From Candidatus Methanoperedens sp. (GTDB lineage Archaea; Halobacteriota; Methanosarcinia; Methanosarcinales; Methanoperedenaceae), in assembly GCA_028715885.1 (NCBI GenBank), contig JAQUQX010000013.1, positions 1 to 44,979 of the forward strand: DNA of 44,979 bases, in the 5' to 3' direction. Under the pieces are notes generated by a model. That model made no database searches. It worked only from the letters and a program-made list of their open reading frames with translations, and was not told the DNA's origin. The position numbers and the translations under genes are program-made. Positions 8,520 to 17,342 of the stretch are shown here, in pieces; the first letter of the stretch is position 1; every line of letters starts with the position of its first letter.

Positions 8520-9620
8520 TCACCCAAGCACCCTCTCCATCACCCCAATCGCTTTCCTCAAATTCCCCTCAGAAACTGCATACGAAATCCTGATATGCCC
8601 CTTCCCGTTCTCCCCGAAAGCCGAGCCTGGAGTAACAATCACGCCTTTTTCCAGCAATTTCTGCGGCGCATCCCCATCCGCAACCTCAGGGAATGCATAG
8701 AAAGCCCCCTGCGGCTTCACGCATTTAATACCCATTGAAGCAAATCCGGAAAGTAAGATATCCCTTCTTGCCCTGAAACTTGCGCGCATCTCGCTCACGC
8801 ACTCCTGCGGTCCTTCAATCGCAGCCAGCGCCGCCTTCTGCGCTATCGAGCAGGCGCATGCCTGGATGTACTGGTGAATTTTGAGCATCTGCTCGATATA
8901 TTCCTTTCGCGCGGCTGCGTAGCCAATGCGCCAGCCTGTCATGGCATAGGTCTTTGAGACTGCGTTGATGGTAATAACATTATCAGTGAACTGCGCGGGG
9001 CTGACATGCTCGCCCTCGTAAATGAAATGTTCATACACCTCATCCGAAATTATGGTAATATCGTTATCCTCGGCAATCTCTGCCATCGCTTTAATCTCCT
9101 CCCTCGTCTGGACAGTACCTGTAGGGTTTGAAGGTGAATTGAGAAATAATGCAACGGTTTTAGGGGTTATGCATTCATTCACGGCATCGGGAGTCAATGT
9201 CAGCTCTTCGCCAAGGGGCACGCCCACGACTTTTCCCCCAGCCATCTTTGCCAGAGACGAATACGATACAAATCCGGGGTCTGGTATCAGAACATCATCG
9301 CCTGTATCTACCAGAGCCTGCAGCGCAAGATGAAGTGCCTCCGATGCACCGGATGTTACAATTACCTCGTCGGACTTAACAGTAAACTGGTTCTCAGTCT
9401 CAAACTTCCTGCACAGGGCTTCCCGAAGCTCAGGAATCCCAAGATTCGCCGTATAGCCTGTGAAGCCTTTATTGATAGCGTCGATAGCTGCCCTTTTAAT
9501 ATGCTCCGGAGTGTCGAAATCCGGCTGACCCAATCCCAGGTTTATGGCATTGGGACCCGCGCCTTCAAACATTTTGCGGATTCCCGATATGTCTATACCC
9601 TTTACCCTTTGCGAGAACAT
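8520..9620 (-). CDS. PLP-dependent aminotransferase, class I/II
   Basis: The 366-residue protein is a fold-type I aminotransferase of the aspartate aminotransferase family. It shows the N-terminal INLGLGQPDFDTP block, NSPSNPTG for substrate and cofactor binding, ISDEVYEHF with the PLP-binding Asp and Tyr, SKTYAMTGWRIGY with the Schiff-base lysine, and a C-terminal HIRISYAVSE arginine that would hold the substrate carboxylate. Length is typical. The exact substrate (aspartate, aromatic or branched-chain amino acid) cannot be told from sequence alone. It follows the hexuloisomerase gene by 2 bp on the same strand, so the two are probably co-transcribed. Confidence 0.85.
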   Translation of the reverse strand: MFSQRVKGIDISGIRKMFEGAGPNAINLGLGQPDFDTPEHIKRAAIDAINKGFTGYTANLGIPELREALCRKFETENQFTVKSDEVIVTSGASEALHLALQALVDTGDDVLIPDPGFVSYSSLAKMAGGKVVGVPLGEELTLTPDAVNECITPKTVALFLNSPSNPTGTVQTREEIKAMAEIAEDNDITIISDEVYEHFIYEGEHVSPAQFTDNVITINAVSKTYAMTGWRIGYAAARKEYIEQMLKIHQYIQACACSIAQKAALAAIEGPQECVSEMRASFRARRDILLSGFASMGIKCVKPQGAFYAFPEVADGDAPQKLLEKGVIVTPGSAFGENGKGHIRISYAVSEGNLRKAIGVMERVLG

Positions 9621-9622
9621 AA

Positions 9623-10228
9623 TTATTCAAACACCGTATGCCTTTTCTTTAACTCCGCTTCACTGGCGCCCGTCCTGACCATCAATTCCGAGATAACGGC
9701 ATCGAGGAAAACCAGCGCAGTAATCTCAAAAATGGTTCCAAGCGGTGCTAACTGGGGATACCCTATCATCCTTCGTTCGTGATAATCCTCGTAATCAGTA
9801 TCTTCCTTGGTTCTACCCGGAACTATAACAACAATATCTGAAATATTCCCAAGAGTAGACTCTTTATTTGAGGTAATGACTGCCAGTTTTGAGCCTATTT
9901 TTTTTGCTATTGCGCCAAGACTTGCGATGGATGGTGTCTCTCCCGAACCAGATACTGCTATCACAAGGTCTTCGGGCTGCACAGCCGGTGTCGTAGTTTC
10001 TCCTACCACATAGACGCTAAATCCCATATGCATCAACCTCATTGCGAAAGCCTTTGCAGCAAGCCCCGACCTTCCCGCGCCAATCAGAAATATTCTCTGT
10101 GACCCCATTATACCGTCCACAAGAGATTTTACAGAACCGGCATCCAGTTTTGATGCGACCTTTTTAATATGCCCGGCAATAAGATTCATGGATTCAATAG
10201 TAGTTTTGCATTCTTCCTCTCTCACCAT
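9623..10228 (-). CDS. hxlB: 6-phospho-3-hexuloisomerase (SIS domain)
   Basis: This 201-residue single SIS-domain protein has IFLIGAGRSGLAAKAFAMRL near residues 45-65 and VIAVSGSGETPSI near 90-105, the sugar-phosphate binding loops, and the APLGTIFE segment typical of phosphohexuloisomerases. The enzyme interconverts hexulose 6-phosphate and fructose 6-phosphate. In archaea without a classical pentose phosphate pathway the reverse ribulose monophosphate route uses it to make ribulose 5-phosphate and release formaldehyde. The partner hexulose-phosphate synthase is not in this window. The start ATG overlaps the upstream stop (TAATG), so it lies in an operon with the unknown upstream gene and the aminotransferase. 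Confidence 0.88.
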   Translation of the reverse strand: MVREEECKTTIESMNLIAGHIKKVASKLDAGSVKSLVDGIMGSQRIFLIGAGRSGLAAKAFAMRLMHMGFSVYVVGETTTPAVQPEDLVIAVSGSGETPSIASLGAIAKKIGSKLAVITSNKESTLGNISDIVVIVPGRTKEDTDYEDYHERRMIGYPQLAPLGTIFEITALVFLDAVISELMVRTGASEAELKKRHTVFE

Positions 10229-10740
10229 TATGTCACCTTTTCTTCTTCGCCCTTATATTCAATCCGCTTAATCTCCCAGCCGTCGAGTCTTTTTAACTCA
10301 TTGTGCATCAGAATCATACGGTCAATGCTTCCGTCCCAGTGGAGTGTTTTTCTTACATCCTTCTCGCGAAGCTGGTTCACGATGGATTTTACGAAATGTG
10401 CAAGAGCAGGTTTCTTCGAAAACGGGATATTGAAAATAACCCTGTACCCGCCTTTGGTTTTTGCGTATGATGTCAGTACATAGCCCATATTCTCATACTC
10501 TGAGATGTTATTGAAATTACATATCACTTCCTGTTCATAATTTACAGACGAGTCTATTTCCGAAACTCCAAAAATTACTTCGTGTATTAATGATTCTCCG
10601 ACCTTCCTGCCAAACCATAATATGATTTTACCCGGGGTTAATGAAACAGTTACGTCATCACACCCCAGCTCCACCATGGTTATATCTCGCGCATCCTTTA
10701 AAAGATTTGTACCATCCTTTACCTCTTTGACCACAGCCAT
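10228..10740 (-). CDS. Conserved-looking hypothetical protein, operon leader
   Basis: A protein of about 170 residues, mixed alpha/beta and soluble, that I do not recognise. The N-terminal half is strand-rich (ITMVELGCDDVTVSLTPGK), a GYRVIFNIPFSK segment lies in the middle, and a helical C-terminus ends in a very charged tail (YKGEEEKVT). I prefer the ATG at 10740 over the in-frame TTG three bases upstream; an AGGTGG motif lies about 12 nt before the ATG. It shares TAATG with the hexuloisomerase start, so it is probably translationally coupled to sugar-phosphate metabolism, but no function should be assumed. Confidence 0.7.
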   Translation of the reverse strand: MAVVKEVKDGTNLLKDARDITMVELGCDDVTVSLTPGKIILWFGRKVGESLIHEVIFGVSEIDSSVNYEQEVICNFNNISEYENMGYVLTSYAKTKGGYRVIFNIPFSKKPALAHFVKSIVNQLREKDVRKTLHWDGSIDRMILMHNELKRLDGWEIKRIEYKGEEEKVT

Positions 10741-10839
10741 CAATCATTCATCCACCTGAAAGCATATAACTATTTTGAACTGAATGAAAAAACCAAAGTT
10801 CATCCTCATCGGACTTCAAGAGTGAAATACCGGGCCGAA

Positions 10840-11691
10840 TTATAAATATTTTCCAATCAGGTCATTCAGTTTTCTTTTCGTCTCCACAGGAATCTTATCG
10901 GGGGCAGTAATTATTGCCCTGGCTAACGCATTAGAGCAAATGCAATTCCGCTCAAGCGATATTCGCGGGACAGCCTCTTTAATGATATTGCGAACAGCCT
11001 CCTCGTTCTTCATCGCATTTGCGATTACTGTTTCGATATTAACATCCTCTTCATGCCAGACATCATAGTCAGTCACGGTTGCAATCATGCTGTAACATAT
11101 CTCTGCCTCACGCGCCAGTTTTGCTTCTGGAAGCGCGGTCATTCCGATTATGTCAAACCCGAGGTTCTGGTAAACTCTTGATTCGGCCCGCGTGGAAAAC
11201 TGCGGCCCTTCCATGCAGACATAGGTTCCCTTACTGTGGACAGAGTACCCAAGTTCGTTTGTAATATCAGCCAGCAGGGAGGACATTTCAGGACAGAAAG
11301 GGTCCGCAAAGCCGATATGGACAACAATCCCGTCTTCAAAGAATGTGCTTTTGCGCATCCTAGTCCGGTCGAAAATCTGGTCAGGGATTACGATATCAAG
11401 AGGCTTGTGTTCAAGCTTCAGGCTGCCCACGGCAGAAGCTGATATAATCCGTTTTACGCCGAGTTTCTTAAGGGCAAGAATATTGGCGCGGGAATTCAAT
11501 TTGCTGGGAGATATCCTGTGCCCTTTGCCGTGCCTTGGCAGGAATGCAACATTCGTCTCCCCGAAAGACCCTATTGTGATGGCATCAGAAGGCTTGCCAA
11601 AAGGCGTGTCTATTTCAACATCCTTTACATTATCCAGCATGGAGGCGTCGTAAACTCCGCTGCCGCCTATTATTGCTATGTCAGCATGCAT
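10840..11691 (-). CDS. mtnP: S-methyl-5'-thioadenosine phosphorylase
   Basis: The 283-residue protein belongs to the purine nucleoside phosphorylase/MTAP family. IGGSGVYD near the N-terminus and PRHGKGH bind phosphate. SASAVGSL and TYVCMEGPQFSTRAES form the purine and ribose site. GMTALPEAKLAREAEICY and ATVTDYDVWHEE are diagnostic; the TDYD aspartates favour 6-aminopurine substrates. The reaction is MTA plus phosphate to adenine plus 5-methylthioribose 1-phosphate, recycling the by-product of polyamine synthesis and other SAM reactions. It begins 4 bp after the phosphoribosyltransferase stop, with AGGAG inside the end of that gene, so the two purine-salvage genes form an operon. The polyamine gene speA lies about 13 kb away. 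Confidence 0.88.
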   Translation of the reverse strand: MHADIAIIGGSGVYDASMLDNVKDVEIDTPFGKPSDAITIGSFGETNVAFLPRHGKGHRISPSKLNSRANILALKKLGVKRIISASAVGSLKLEHKPLDIVIPDQIFDRTRMRKSTFFEDGIVVHIGFADPFCPEMSSLLADITNELGYSVHSKGTYVCMEGPQFSTRAESRVYQNLGFDIIGMTALPEAKLAREAEICYSMIATVTDYDVWHEEDVNIETVIANAMKNEEAVRNIIKEAVPRISLERNCICSNALARAIITAPDKIPVETKRKLNDLIGKYL

Positions 11692-11695
11692 GATT

Positions 11696-12400
11696 TCACG
11701 CTCCTGTATAAACCCAGGTTTTCTTGCCGGATACGGTTTTTGCCCTGACTCCTCCTCTTTTTACCATCTCGTCGAGTATCTCTTCCATCCGGTCAGGCTG
11801 GGCAATCTCAAAGCTGATGGGGTCGATATTATGGTACTTCAATAACCCCGACCTTATTTTATCAACGTTCCATTCATCGAGTTTTTCCTTTGCCATAAGG
11901 CGTGAGATTATATCTATCATGTCCTCGATAAAGTTCCAGGGATATACAATCCAGCCCCATTCCTCCACAACCTCGCCGCAATAATCAGGCTTAATCTCGG
12001 ACGTGTATAAATACTGGAGGACAGCGGTTCTCACTTCTATGGGATTCTGTTTGCTTACATACTCTTTCGCATGCACGATACTTTTACCTGTATCAGTAAT
12101 ATCATCCACTATCAGTACTTTCTTTCCTGCCACTGCATTGTTAGCGAGAGGGTATCTTATCGCAGGTCCGCTGCCGGCGTTTGCGGTGCCTACATAATGT
12201 TCAATTTTAAGGCTTGTCAGGTCGTTAAGCCCCAGGAAATCGCAGAGCACCCTGCCTGCGAACCAGCCGCCACGCGCCAGGGCGATTATGGTATCGGGTT
12301 TATACCCGGATTTTTTAATATCATTTGCAACATGCCTGCACAGGTCATAGATATAGTCCCAGTTGGTTATAACACACTTGAATTTATCAGGAAGTACCAT
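11696..12400 (-). CDS. Purine-type phosphoribosyltransferase
   Basis: The start chosen is the ATG at 12400 (MVLPDKFKC), preceded by GGTGG at a good distance; the frame extends another 16 codons upstream but without a ribosome-binding site. The product of 234 residues is a type I PRTase with the PRPP-binding signature VLIVDDITDTGKS near residues 100-112 and IIALARGGWFAG earlier for pyrophosphate binding. An extra C-terminal domain of about 80 residues (from roughly 150) is typical of archaeal members annotated as phosphoribosyltransferase or xanthine/hypoxanthine PRTase. Next to MTA phosphorylase, the obvious role is re-conversion of the released base to a nucleotide; which base is not determined. 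Confidence 0.8.
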   Translation of the reverse strand: MVLPDKFKCVITNWDYIYDLCRHVANDIKKSGYKPDTIIALARGGWFAGRVLCDFLGLNDLTSLKIEHYVGTANAGSGPAIRYPLANNAVAGKKVLIVDDITDTGKSIVHAKEYVSKQNPIEVRTAVLQYLYTSEIKPDYCGEVVEEWGWIVYPWNFIEDMIDIISRLMAKEKLDEWNVDKIRSGLLKYHNIDPISFEIAQPDRMEEILDEMVKRGGVRAKTVSGKKTWVYTGA

Positions 12401-12555
12401 AGTTCCACCGCATCGAAAATGTATTATACAGACATATATTTTTTGCAACTATTTTTAACATGTAGTATCCTGGAAAGTATGTTTTCCTGGAAATTGCATC
12501 ATAATGATAAGAATAAGTATTTATATAGTAAACGAATATTATATATCCTGGTTGA
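12401..12555. promoter_or_regulatory. Divergent promoter region (PRTase / KaiC-like ATPase)
   Basis: TTTATATA at 12520-12527 is a strong TATA box for the ATPase gene, predicting a start a few bases before its ATG. Two copies of TCCTGGAAA at 12468-12476 and 12485-12493 (17 bp apart) and a third TCCTGG at 12546-12551 may be a regulator site. The PRTase side is AT-rich, with no single clear box. Confidence 0.5.
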
Positions 12556-13329
12556 ATGGCAATGATGAACAAACAGCAGAAAACTGAAAAAAATAACTCT
12601 AAACGCGTTCCCACGGGAATCGTTGGGTTTGATGAATTATGCGGAGGAGGTTTGATCAAGAATCGAACTTATCTTGTTTCAGGGGCTGCGGGTGCGGGCA
12701 AAACCATATTCGGGCTTCAATACATTTACAATGGCATTACTAAATTCGGAGAAAATGGTATTTATATAGCGACAGAAGAACGTCCTGAACAACTAAGGGA
12801 AAATGTTAAGAAGTTCGGATGGGATCTGGAAGCTTTGGAGGAGGAGGGTAAACTTGCAATAATTGACGCCTGTTCCACTAAAATCGGCATACCTTCGCAC
12901 GAAAAATACGTGGATGTCAGACCTTTTGATATGCGTTCCATGATGGACCAGATTATAGCGATACAGGACACTATAGATGCAAAAAGAGCTGTGGTTGATG
13001 GAACCACATCTATCGGTTTTTATTTACAGGATCCGGCAAAGATAAGGGTCGAGCTTCTTAAATTAAGCACAACGCTCGAAATCCTTGGATTGACATCCTT
13101 AATGACATGCGAAATACTCGATGAGAGCAATCCCAGCAGGTTTGGTGTAGAGGTATTCGTTACTGAAGGAACCATCTTGATGTATTATAAACGCACGAAC
13201 AGCGTCAGGGTGCGCAGTATTGAGATATTCAAGATGAGAGGGTCGGATCACAGCAAGAACATTCATCCATACGATATAACTCCGACCGGCATAGTGGTTC
13301 ATCCCCATGAAGAAGTCTATACAGCTTAA
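12556..13329 (+). CDS. KaiC/RadA-like ATPase (RecA superfamily)
   Basis: The 257-residue protein has one RecA-type domain. It starts with the KaiC-like VPTGIVGFDELCGGGLIKN entry motif, then Walker A SGAAGAGKT at about 42-51, IYIATEERPEQLREN (catalytic Glu region) and a Walker B-like RAVVDGTTSIGF near 140. The C-terminal GIVVHPHEEVYTA tail matches single-domain archaeal KaiC-like proteins of the GvpD/RAD55 group. These are probably ATP-dependent signalling or regulatory proteins; no autophosphorylation or clock role should be assumed. The next gene, tpiA, starts 19 bp downstream on the same strand and may be co-transcribed. Nearby ATGs at 12562 and 12565 are possible alternative starts. Confidence 0.82.
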   Translation: MAMMNKQQKTEKNNSKRVPTGIVGFDELCGGGLIKNRTYLVSGAAGAGKTIFGLQYIYNGITKFGENGIYIATEERPEQLRENVKKFGWDLEALEEEGKLAIIDACSTKIGIPSHEKYVDVRPFDMRSMMDQIIAIQDTIDAKRAVVDGTTSIGFYLQDPAKIRVELLKLSTTLEILGLTSLMTCEILDESNPSRFGVEVFVTEGTILMYYKRTNSVRVRSIEIFKMRGSDHSKNIHPYDITPTGIVVHPHEEVYTA

Positions 13330-13347
13330 AATTTTCAGGGGTGCCAG

Positions 13348-14019
13348 GTGAAAGAAAAACCGTTAATTGTATTGAATTTTAAAACCTATGCCGAGGGCAT
13401 GGGTGAGAAAGCGATCATGATGGCGAAATACTGCGAGGAAGTGAGCGATGATTCTGGAGTGGATATTATCGTCTGCCCGCAGACACCCGATTTATACAGG
13501 GTAGCATGCTCAGTCAAAATACCTGTTTTTGCGCAGCATATCGATGCAGTCGGCGCGGGAAGTTACACCGGGCATATTACGGCTGATTGCGTGCGTTCTG
13601 CAGGAGCCACGGGAACTCTTATCAACCACTCGGAACGCCGCCTTCTGCTGGCTGATATAGACGCGGCGCTTTTATCTGCAAAAAAAGCCGGATTGACCAC
13701 GATTGTCTGCACAAACAATATCGCTGTTACCTCGGCTGCATCTGCGCTTTCTCCGGATTTTGTAGCCATTGAACCTCCGGAGCTTATTGGTTCAGGCATT
13801 CCAGTTTCAAAAGCCAGCCCAGAAATAGTCAGGGGCTCGGTCAGGGCTGTTAAAAGCATAAATCCTGGTGTTAAAGTCCTCTGCGGCGCAGGCATTTCCA
13901 CCGGAGAAGATGTTGCGGCTGCGCTTGAACTTGGCGCTGTGGGCGTGCTTCTGGCTTCGGGCGTTATCAAAGCAAAAGCCCCCAAGGCTGCGCTTTTTGA
14001 CCTTGTGAAAAAGATTTGA
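13348..14019 (+). CDS. tpiA: Triosephosphate isomerase, archaeal type
   Basis: The 223-residue TIM barrel is the short archaeal form. NFKTY at 10-14 holds the catalytic lysine (Lys12), NHSERR at 93-98 the electrophilic histidine (His94), and IEPPELIGSG near 141-150 the catalytic glutamate (Glu142) and flexible loop. CGAGISTGEDV and GVLLASGVIKAK near the C-terminus bind the phosphate. It interconverts dihydroxyacetone phosphate and glyceraldehyde 3-phosphate in glycolysis and gluconeogenesis. The start is GTG with GGGGTGCCAGG just upstream. Confidence 0.93.
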   Translation: MKEKPLIVLNFKTYAEGMGEKAIMMAKYCEEVSDDSGVDIIVCPQTPDLYRVACSVKIPVFAQHIDAVGAGSYTGHITADCVRSAGATGTLINHSERRLLLADIDAALLSAKKAGLTTIVCTNNIAVTSAASALSPDFVAIEPPELIGSGIPVSKASPEIVRGSVRAVKSINPGVKVLCGAGISTGEDVAAALELGAVGVLLASGVIKAKAPKAALFDLVKKI

Positions 14020-14058
14020 TGTAACGTTTATTGCGTTATACGTTGTATTGAATCCTGA

Positions 14059-15669
14059 ATGACCGCCATCGAATCAGCATCCAGGGAACTTATAGAACAG
14101 CTACTGCGAAAAGAGATAACGGATGAGAAAGGATTGAACGCAGCCAAAAAAGCAACCAGCATCCGCTACAAACTTTCATCCCTTTTAAGCAATTCCCAGA
14201 TACTCGCAGCCGCAAAGGATGATGATGAAAAAGAGCGGGTTCTTGAACTCCTCCAGTTAAAACCTGTCAGGACAATATCAGGTGTGGCTGTGATTGCTGC
14301 AATGACTTCACCTGCCCCCTGCCCTCACGGATTATGCGTCCCCTGCCCCGGCGGTCCGTCTTCCAAATTCAACTCGCCGCAGAGTTATATGGGGGCAGAG
14401 CCTGCGGCGCGGCGGGCGTTCGAGAACAATTTTGACCCCTACATGCAGGTGTCCTCTCGTCTTTCGCAACTTTCACAGATAGGTCATTCTCTTGAGAAGG
14501 CAGAACTCATAGTGATGGGGGGCACCTTCACATCACGCGAGCTGTGCTACCAGGAGTGGTTTGTGAAGCGCGCTATCGAGGCGATGAATGATTTTTACGG
14601 GACAGAATGGAGGAAAAACAGGAAAAGCTACTGTTCAACCGAAGAAGTCCAGTCAGCCAATGAGAGCGCACGCATAAGGAACGTGGGAATCACTATCGAG
14701 ACAAGACCAGACTGGACAGAAAAGGAGCACATAGATGCCATTCTTGGTCTGGGGGCGACAAAGGTGGAGATAGGGGTACAGAACACATACGATTTCATAC
14801 TTGCAGGCATACAGCGCGGGCATACAGTGGCAGATAGCGTAAATGCAAATACGAGACTTCGGGACAGCGGGCTGAAGGTTGGTTTCCATATGATGCCGGG
14901 GCTTCCAGGCTCTTGCGTGGATTCAGATTTTCGCATGTTCAGAAAACTGTTTGAGGATGAGCGCTTCATGCCGGATTATCTCAAGATATACCCGACGCTG
15001 GTGACGGAGGGCACGCGACTTCACGGCATGTGGGAAGTCGGTAATTACGCGCCGCTTGAGGTTTTGGATGCTGTCGAATTGCTTGCAAGAATCAAATCAA
15101 TCCTGCCAAAATGGGTTCGTTTGCAGAGGATACAGCGCGACATACCCGCCTACCAGGTGCTTGCGGGGATAAAGAAAAGCAATATAAGGCAGCTGGCGAA
15201 AGAACGGCTTCTTGAAATGGGAGGAAAGTGCCGTTGCATCAGGTGCAGAGAGGCTGGGCACAGGTTGCTTGAAGGAGTTGAACCTGAGAACATCGAACTG
15301 GCTGTGGAAGAATACACTGCCTGCGGCGGGAAAGAGCACTTCATTTCATTTGAAGATGTGGAGAAGGACATATTGATAGGGTTTATCAGGTTGCGCTTCC
15401 CGTTCGCACCGCACAGGAAAGAGCTTCTCGATGCGGCGCTGGTGCGCGAACTGCATGTTTACGGCTCGATGGTTCCTCCCGGCGCGAGCGCGGGGGTGGC
15501 GCAGTGGCAGCATCGCGGGTATGGCGAGGAGCTTCTGGCGCAGGCGGAAGAGACCGCAAGGGCGGCTGGATATAAAAGGATTGCTGTTACAAGCGGCGTA
15601 GGGGTAAGGGATTATTACAGGAAGTTCGGGTACGAAAGAGATGGTCCGTATATGACCAGGAAATTATAG
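14059..15669 (+). CDS. elp3: tRNA uridine(34) acetyltransferase Elp3 (radical SAM plus GNAT)
   Basis: The 536-residue protein has the Elp3 architecture. The radical-SAM cysteines are in CPHGLCVPCPGGP (Cys88, Cys93, Cys96), the archaeal CX4CX2C spacing. GITIETRPDWT and VEIGVQNTYD follow in the SAM domain, then the GGKCRCIRCREAG zinc-binding cluster near 390-402, and a C-terminal GNAT acetyltransferase fold with the QHRGYGEELL acetyl-CoA loop near 490. Elp3 makes the carboxymethyl-type modification on wobble uridine in certain tRNAs; in archaea it works without the other Elongator subunits. The last codons overlap the convergent nif3-like gene by 6 bp. Confidence 0.94.
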   Translation: MTAIESASRELIEQLLRKEITDEKGLNAAKKATSIRYKLSSLLSNSQILAAAKDDDEKERVLELLQLKPVRTISGVAVIAAMTSPAPCPHGLCVPCPGGPSSKFNSPQSYMGAEPAARRAFENNFDPYMQVSSRLSQLSQIGHSLEKAELIVMGGTFTSRELCYQEWFVKRAIEAMNDFYGTEWRKNRKSYCSTEEVQSANESARIRNVGITIETRPDWTEKEHIDAILGLGATKVEIGVQNTYDFILAGIQRGHTVADSVNANTRLRDSGLKVGFHMMPGLPGSCVDSDFRMFRKLFEDERFMPDYLKIYPTLVTEGTRLHGMWEVGNYAPLEVLDAVELLARIKSILPKWVRLQRIQRDIPAYQVLAGIKKSNIRQLAKERLLEMGGKCRCIRCREAGHRLLEGVEPENIELAVEEYTACGGKEHFISFEDVEKDILIGFIRLRFPFAPHRKELLDAALVRELHVYGSMVPPGASAGVAQWQHRGYGEELLAQAEETARAAGYKRIAVTSGVGVRDYYRKFGYERDGPYMTRKL

Positions 15670-16389
15670 AACCTTCACCACTGGCTTATCCTCAATAAAA
15701 ACCGATTCTACCGGCAGCCGCTCGCATAATCTTTTCATGGCAGGCGCTTCCGTGGCATAATGTGTCGCATCGAACAGGCAAAGCTCACCTGCATAACGGA
15801 GCACATCATGGCGAAGCTCTCCCGATACAAGCGCATCGGCGCCGTGTTCAAGGGCGATATCGATGTATTCCCTCCTGAAACCGCTCCCGCCTACGACCAT
15901 GACTTTTCTTATTTTGCGGTCTCCAATATACTGCACATGCGTATCCAGCTTTTTTGCTATGAATGAGGCAAATTCCGGCGCAGTTATCGGTTTAATTTCA
16001 CCAATCCTTCCAAACGCAAGCGGTGTGATGTTGTTTAATCCCAGTAATTCCGCAAGCACATCGTTAACGCCGCCTTCTGCTTTGTCATAGTTGGTGTGCA
16101 TTGTATATATTGAAATATCGTTATCTATAGCGAGCTTTAATGTGTCGGATAACTGTTTCGATATGAGGTTCACAGGGTCAAAGAGCAGCGTGTGATGCGT
16201 GATGAGCAGGTTAGCGCCGAGGCGCGCCGCTTCTTTCAGCACATGGTCTGTCGGGTCAAGCGCTACTGCGATTTTCCTGATGTCTGCGGCGCGGTCAAGA
16301 ACGAGACCGATTCTGCCGGTGTCGAAGTCTTCGGCTAACTCCGGGGGCGCGATGGATTCGAGGATGGGGATGAGTTCGCGGAGGTTCAT
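15664..16389 (-). CDS. Nif3-like dinuclear metal-centre protein
   Basis: The protein of about 241 residues belongs to the Nif3/DUF34 (YbgI) family. ITHHTLLFDP near residue 65 and YTMHTNYDKAEGGVND near 100 contribute histidine and aspartate metal ligands, and the HGADALVSGELRHD and DATHYATEAPAM blocks near the C-terminus add further ones. The family forms toroidal hexamers; annotations as GTP cyclohydrolase I type 2 are not well supported and I do not use them. I start at the ATG at 16389 rather than the TTG two codons upstream. GGATGA, which contains the stop of the HEPN gene, lies just before it. The gene therefore sits directly behind the HEPN operon and may be read through from it. Confidence 0.85.
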   Translation of the reverse strand: MNLRELIPILESIAPPELAEDFDTGRIGLVLDRAADIRKIAVALDPTDHVLKEAARLGANLLITHHTLLFDPVNLISKQLSDTLKLAIDNDISIYTMHTNYDKAEGGVNDVLAELLGLNNITPLAFGRIGEIKPITAPEFASFIAKKLDTHVQYIGDRKIRKVMVVGGSGFRREYIDIALEHGADALVSGELRHDVLRYAGELCLFDATHYATEAPAMKRLCERLPVESVFIEDKPVVKVL

Positions 16390-16396
16390 GATCAAT

Positions 16397-17323
16397 TCAT
16401 CCTATACAAAAAAGCAAATCTTTAGAGTAGAGCACAAGCTTCTGAATTTCTTGGTGTTTTAGCTCTCTGGAATGCGCGATGTTATTCCTAATATGTTCAA
16501 GTTCTTTCAACTTTGCAGAAACGATTTCTTTATCTTTAAATACTTTAGAAAAAATCTGCTCCCAGTTGTCTTTTCGGAGAATAATTTTTGAATAATCCGT
16601 AAAATCCACATAAAAAATTAGATGTAAATCTCTTTGTTCATACCATGGATACAGTCCCTCATTCCTATTTTTTCTTTCTTGTGCTCTTTGTTGGACATCT
16701 GAGGGTATTCTTTCCTTCCACCAATTATTTGAGAGGGGAGAAAGTTTACTTTGGATTAAACCTCTTAACCTTGTTTCTAGATGCTTTAATGCTGAATATG
16801 CCTCTTCTTGCTTGATTTCTCCCTCTTTTTGCAAAAGCTGAGGTATATCTATGTTATATACTAGCTGTTCACATTCAAGTTCCTCTAAAAATGCAATACC
16901 ATGCCGAATCTTTGTTTCAACTTTTGAAAAATGTTGTGTTACAAGGAACTTTTTAAGCAAGATACGACTATTTCCTTTTATATTAACTCCTTTTTTACAA
17001 ATCGATATCGAGGAAATCAATGATTTTACTTCATCTGCCCAGCTTATATAATAAGCTTCTAAAGTTTTAATTATTCCCTGTCTTTCTGCAACTTTTTGTT
17101 TTTGATTTTTCAATTTTATATATTTCCTGGCAGTTTTACCAGCAAAAGAGGTTTCGAATAAATCGGTAGCCATATCTCCCCAAAAGGTAGATTTTACGTC
17201 TTGTACTAATTCTCTCAGCGGTTCCGATTGCGATTTGCTTGTATCTGATTGATATTGCCAGTCTAAAATGGAGTTTCCTTTCTGAATTAAATATTCAATC
17301 TTGGGTTTTAGCGCGTCAGACAT
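16397..17323 (-). CDS. Swt1-type HEPN domain protein in a restriction-modification operon
   Basis: In the 308-residue protein the last ~110 residues fit the Swt1-type HEPN domain: WWKERIPSDVQQRAQERK near 201-218, a DLHLIFYVDFTDYSKII segment, DNWEQIFSKVF, and RNNIAHSREL at 279-288. RNNIAH (Arg279, His284) is the RX4H motif that forms the RNase active site in HEPN toxins. The N-terminal ~190 residues are helical and lysine-rich, without a family I recognise. It follows the methyltransferase by 19 bp with GG-rich spacing ahead of the ATG and forms the third gene of the operon. A plausible role is RNA cleavage as a second layer of defence, but the target and trigger are unknown. Confidence 0.75.
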   Translation of the reverse strand: MSDALKPKIEYLIQKGNSILDWQYQSDTSKSQSEPLRELVQDVKSTFWGDMATDLFETSFAGKTARKYIKLKNQKQKVAERQGIIKTLEAYYISWADEVKSLISSISICKKGVNIKGNSRILLKKFLVTQHFSKVETKIRHGIAFLEELECEQLVYNIDIPQLLQKEGEIKQEEAYSALKHLETRLRGLIQSKLSPLSNNWWKERIPSDVQQRAQERKNRNEGLYPWYEQRDLHLIFYVDFTDYSKIILRKDNWEQIFSKVFKDKEIVSAKLKELEHIRNNIAHSRELKHQEIQKLVLYSKDLLFCIG

Positions 17324-17342
17324 TCCTATTAACCTTTTTACT

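Noticed and set aside
8393-8593. Plus-strand open frame over the methyltransferase/aminotransferase gap
   Set aside because: It is mostly the complement of the aminotransferase 3' end; low-complexity Pro/Ser tail, no ribosome-binding site.
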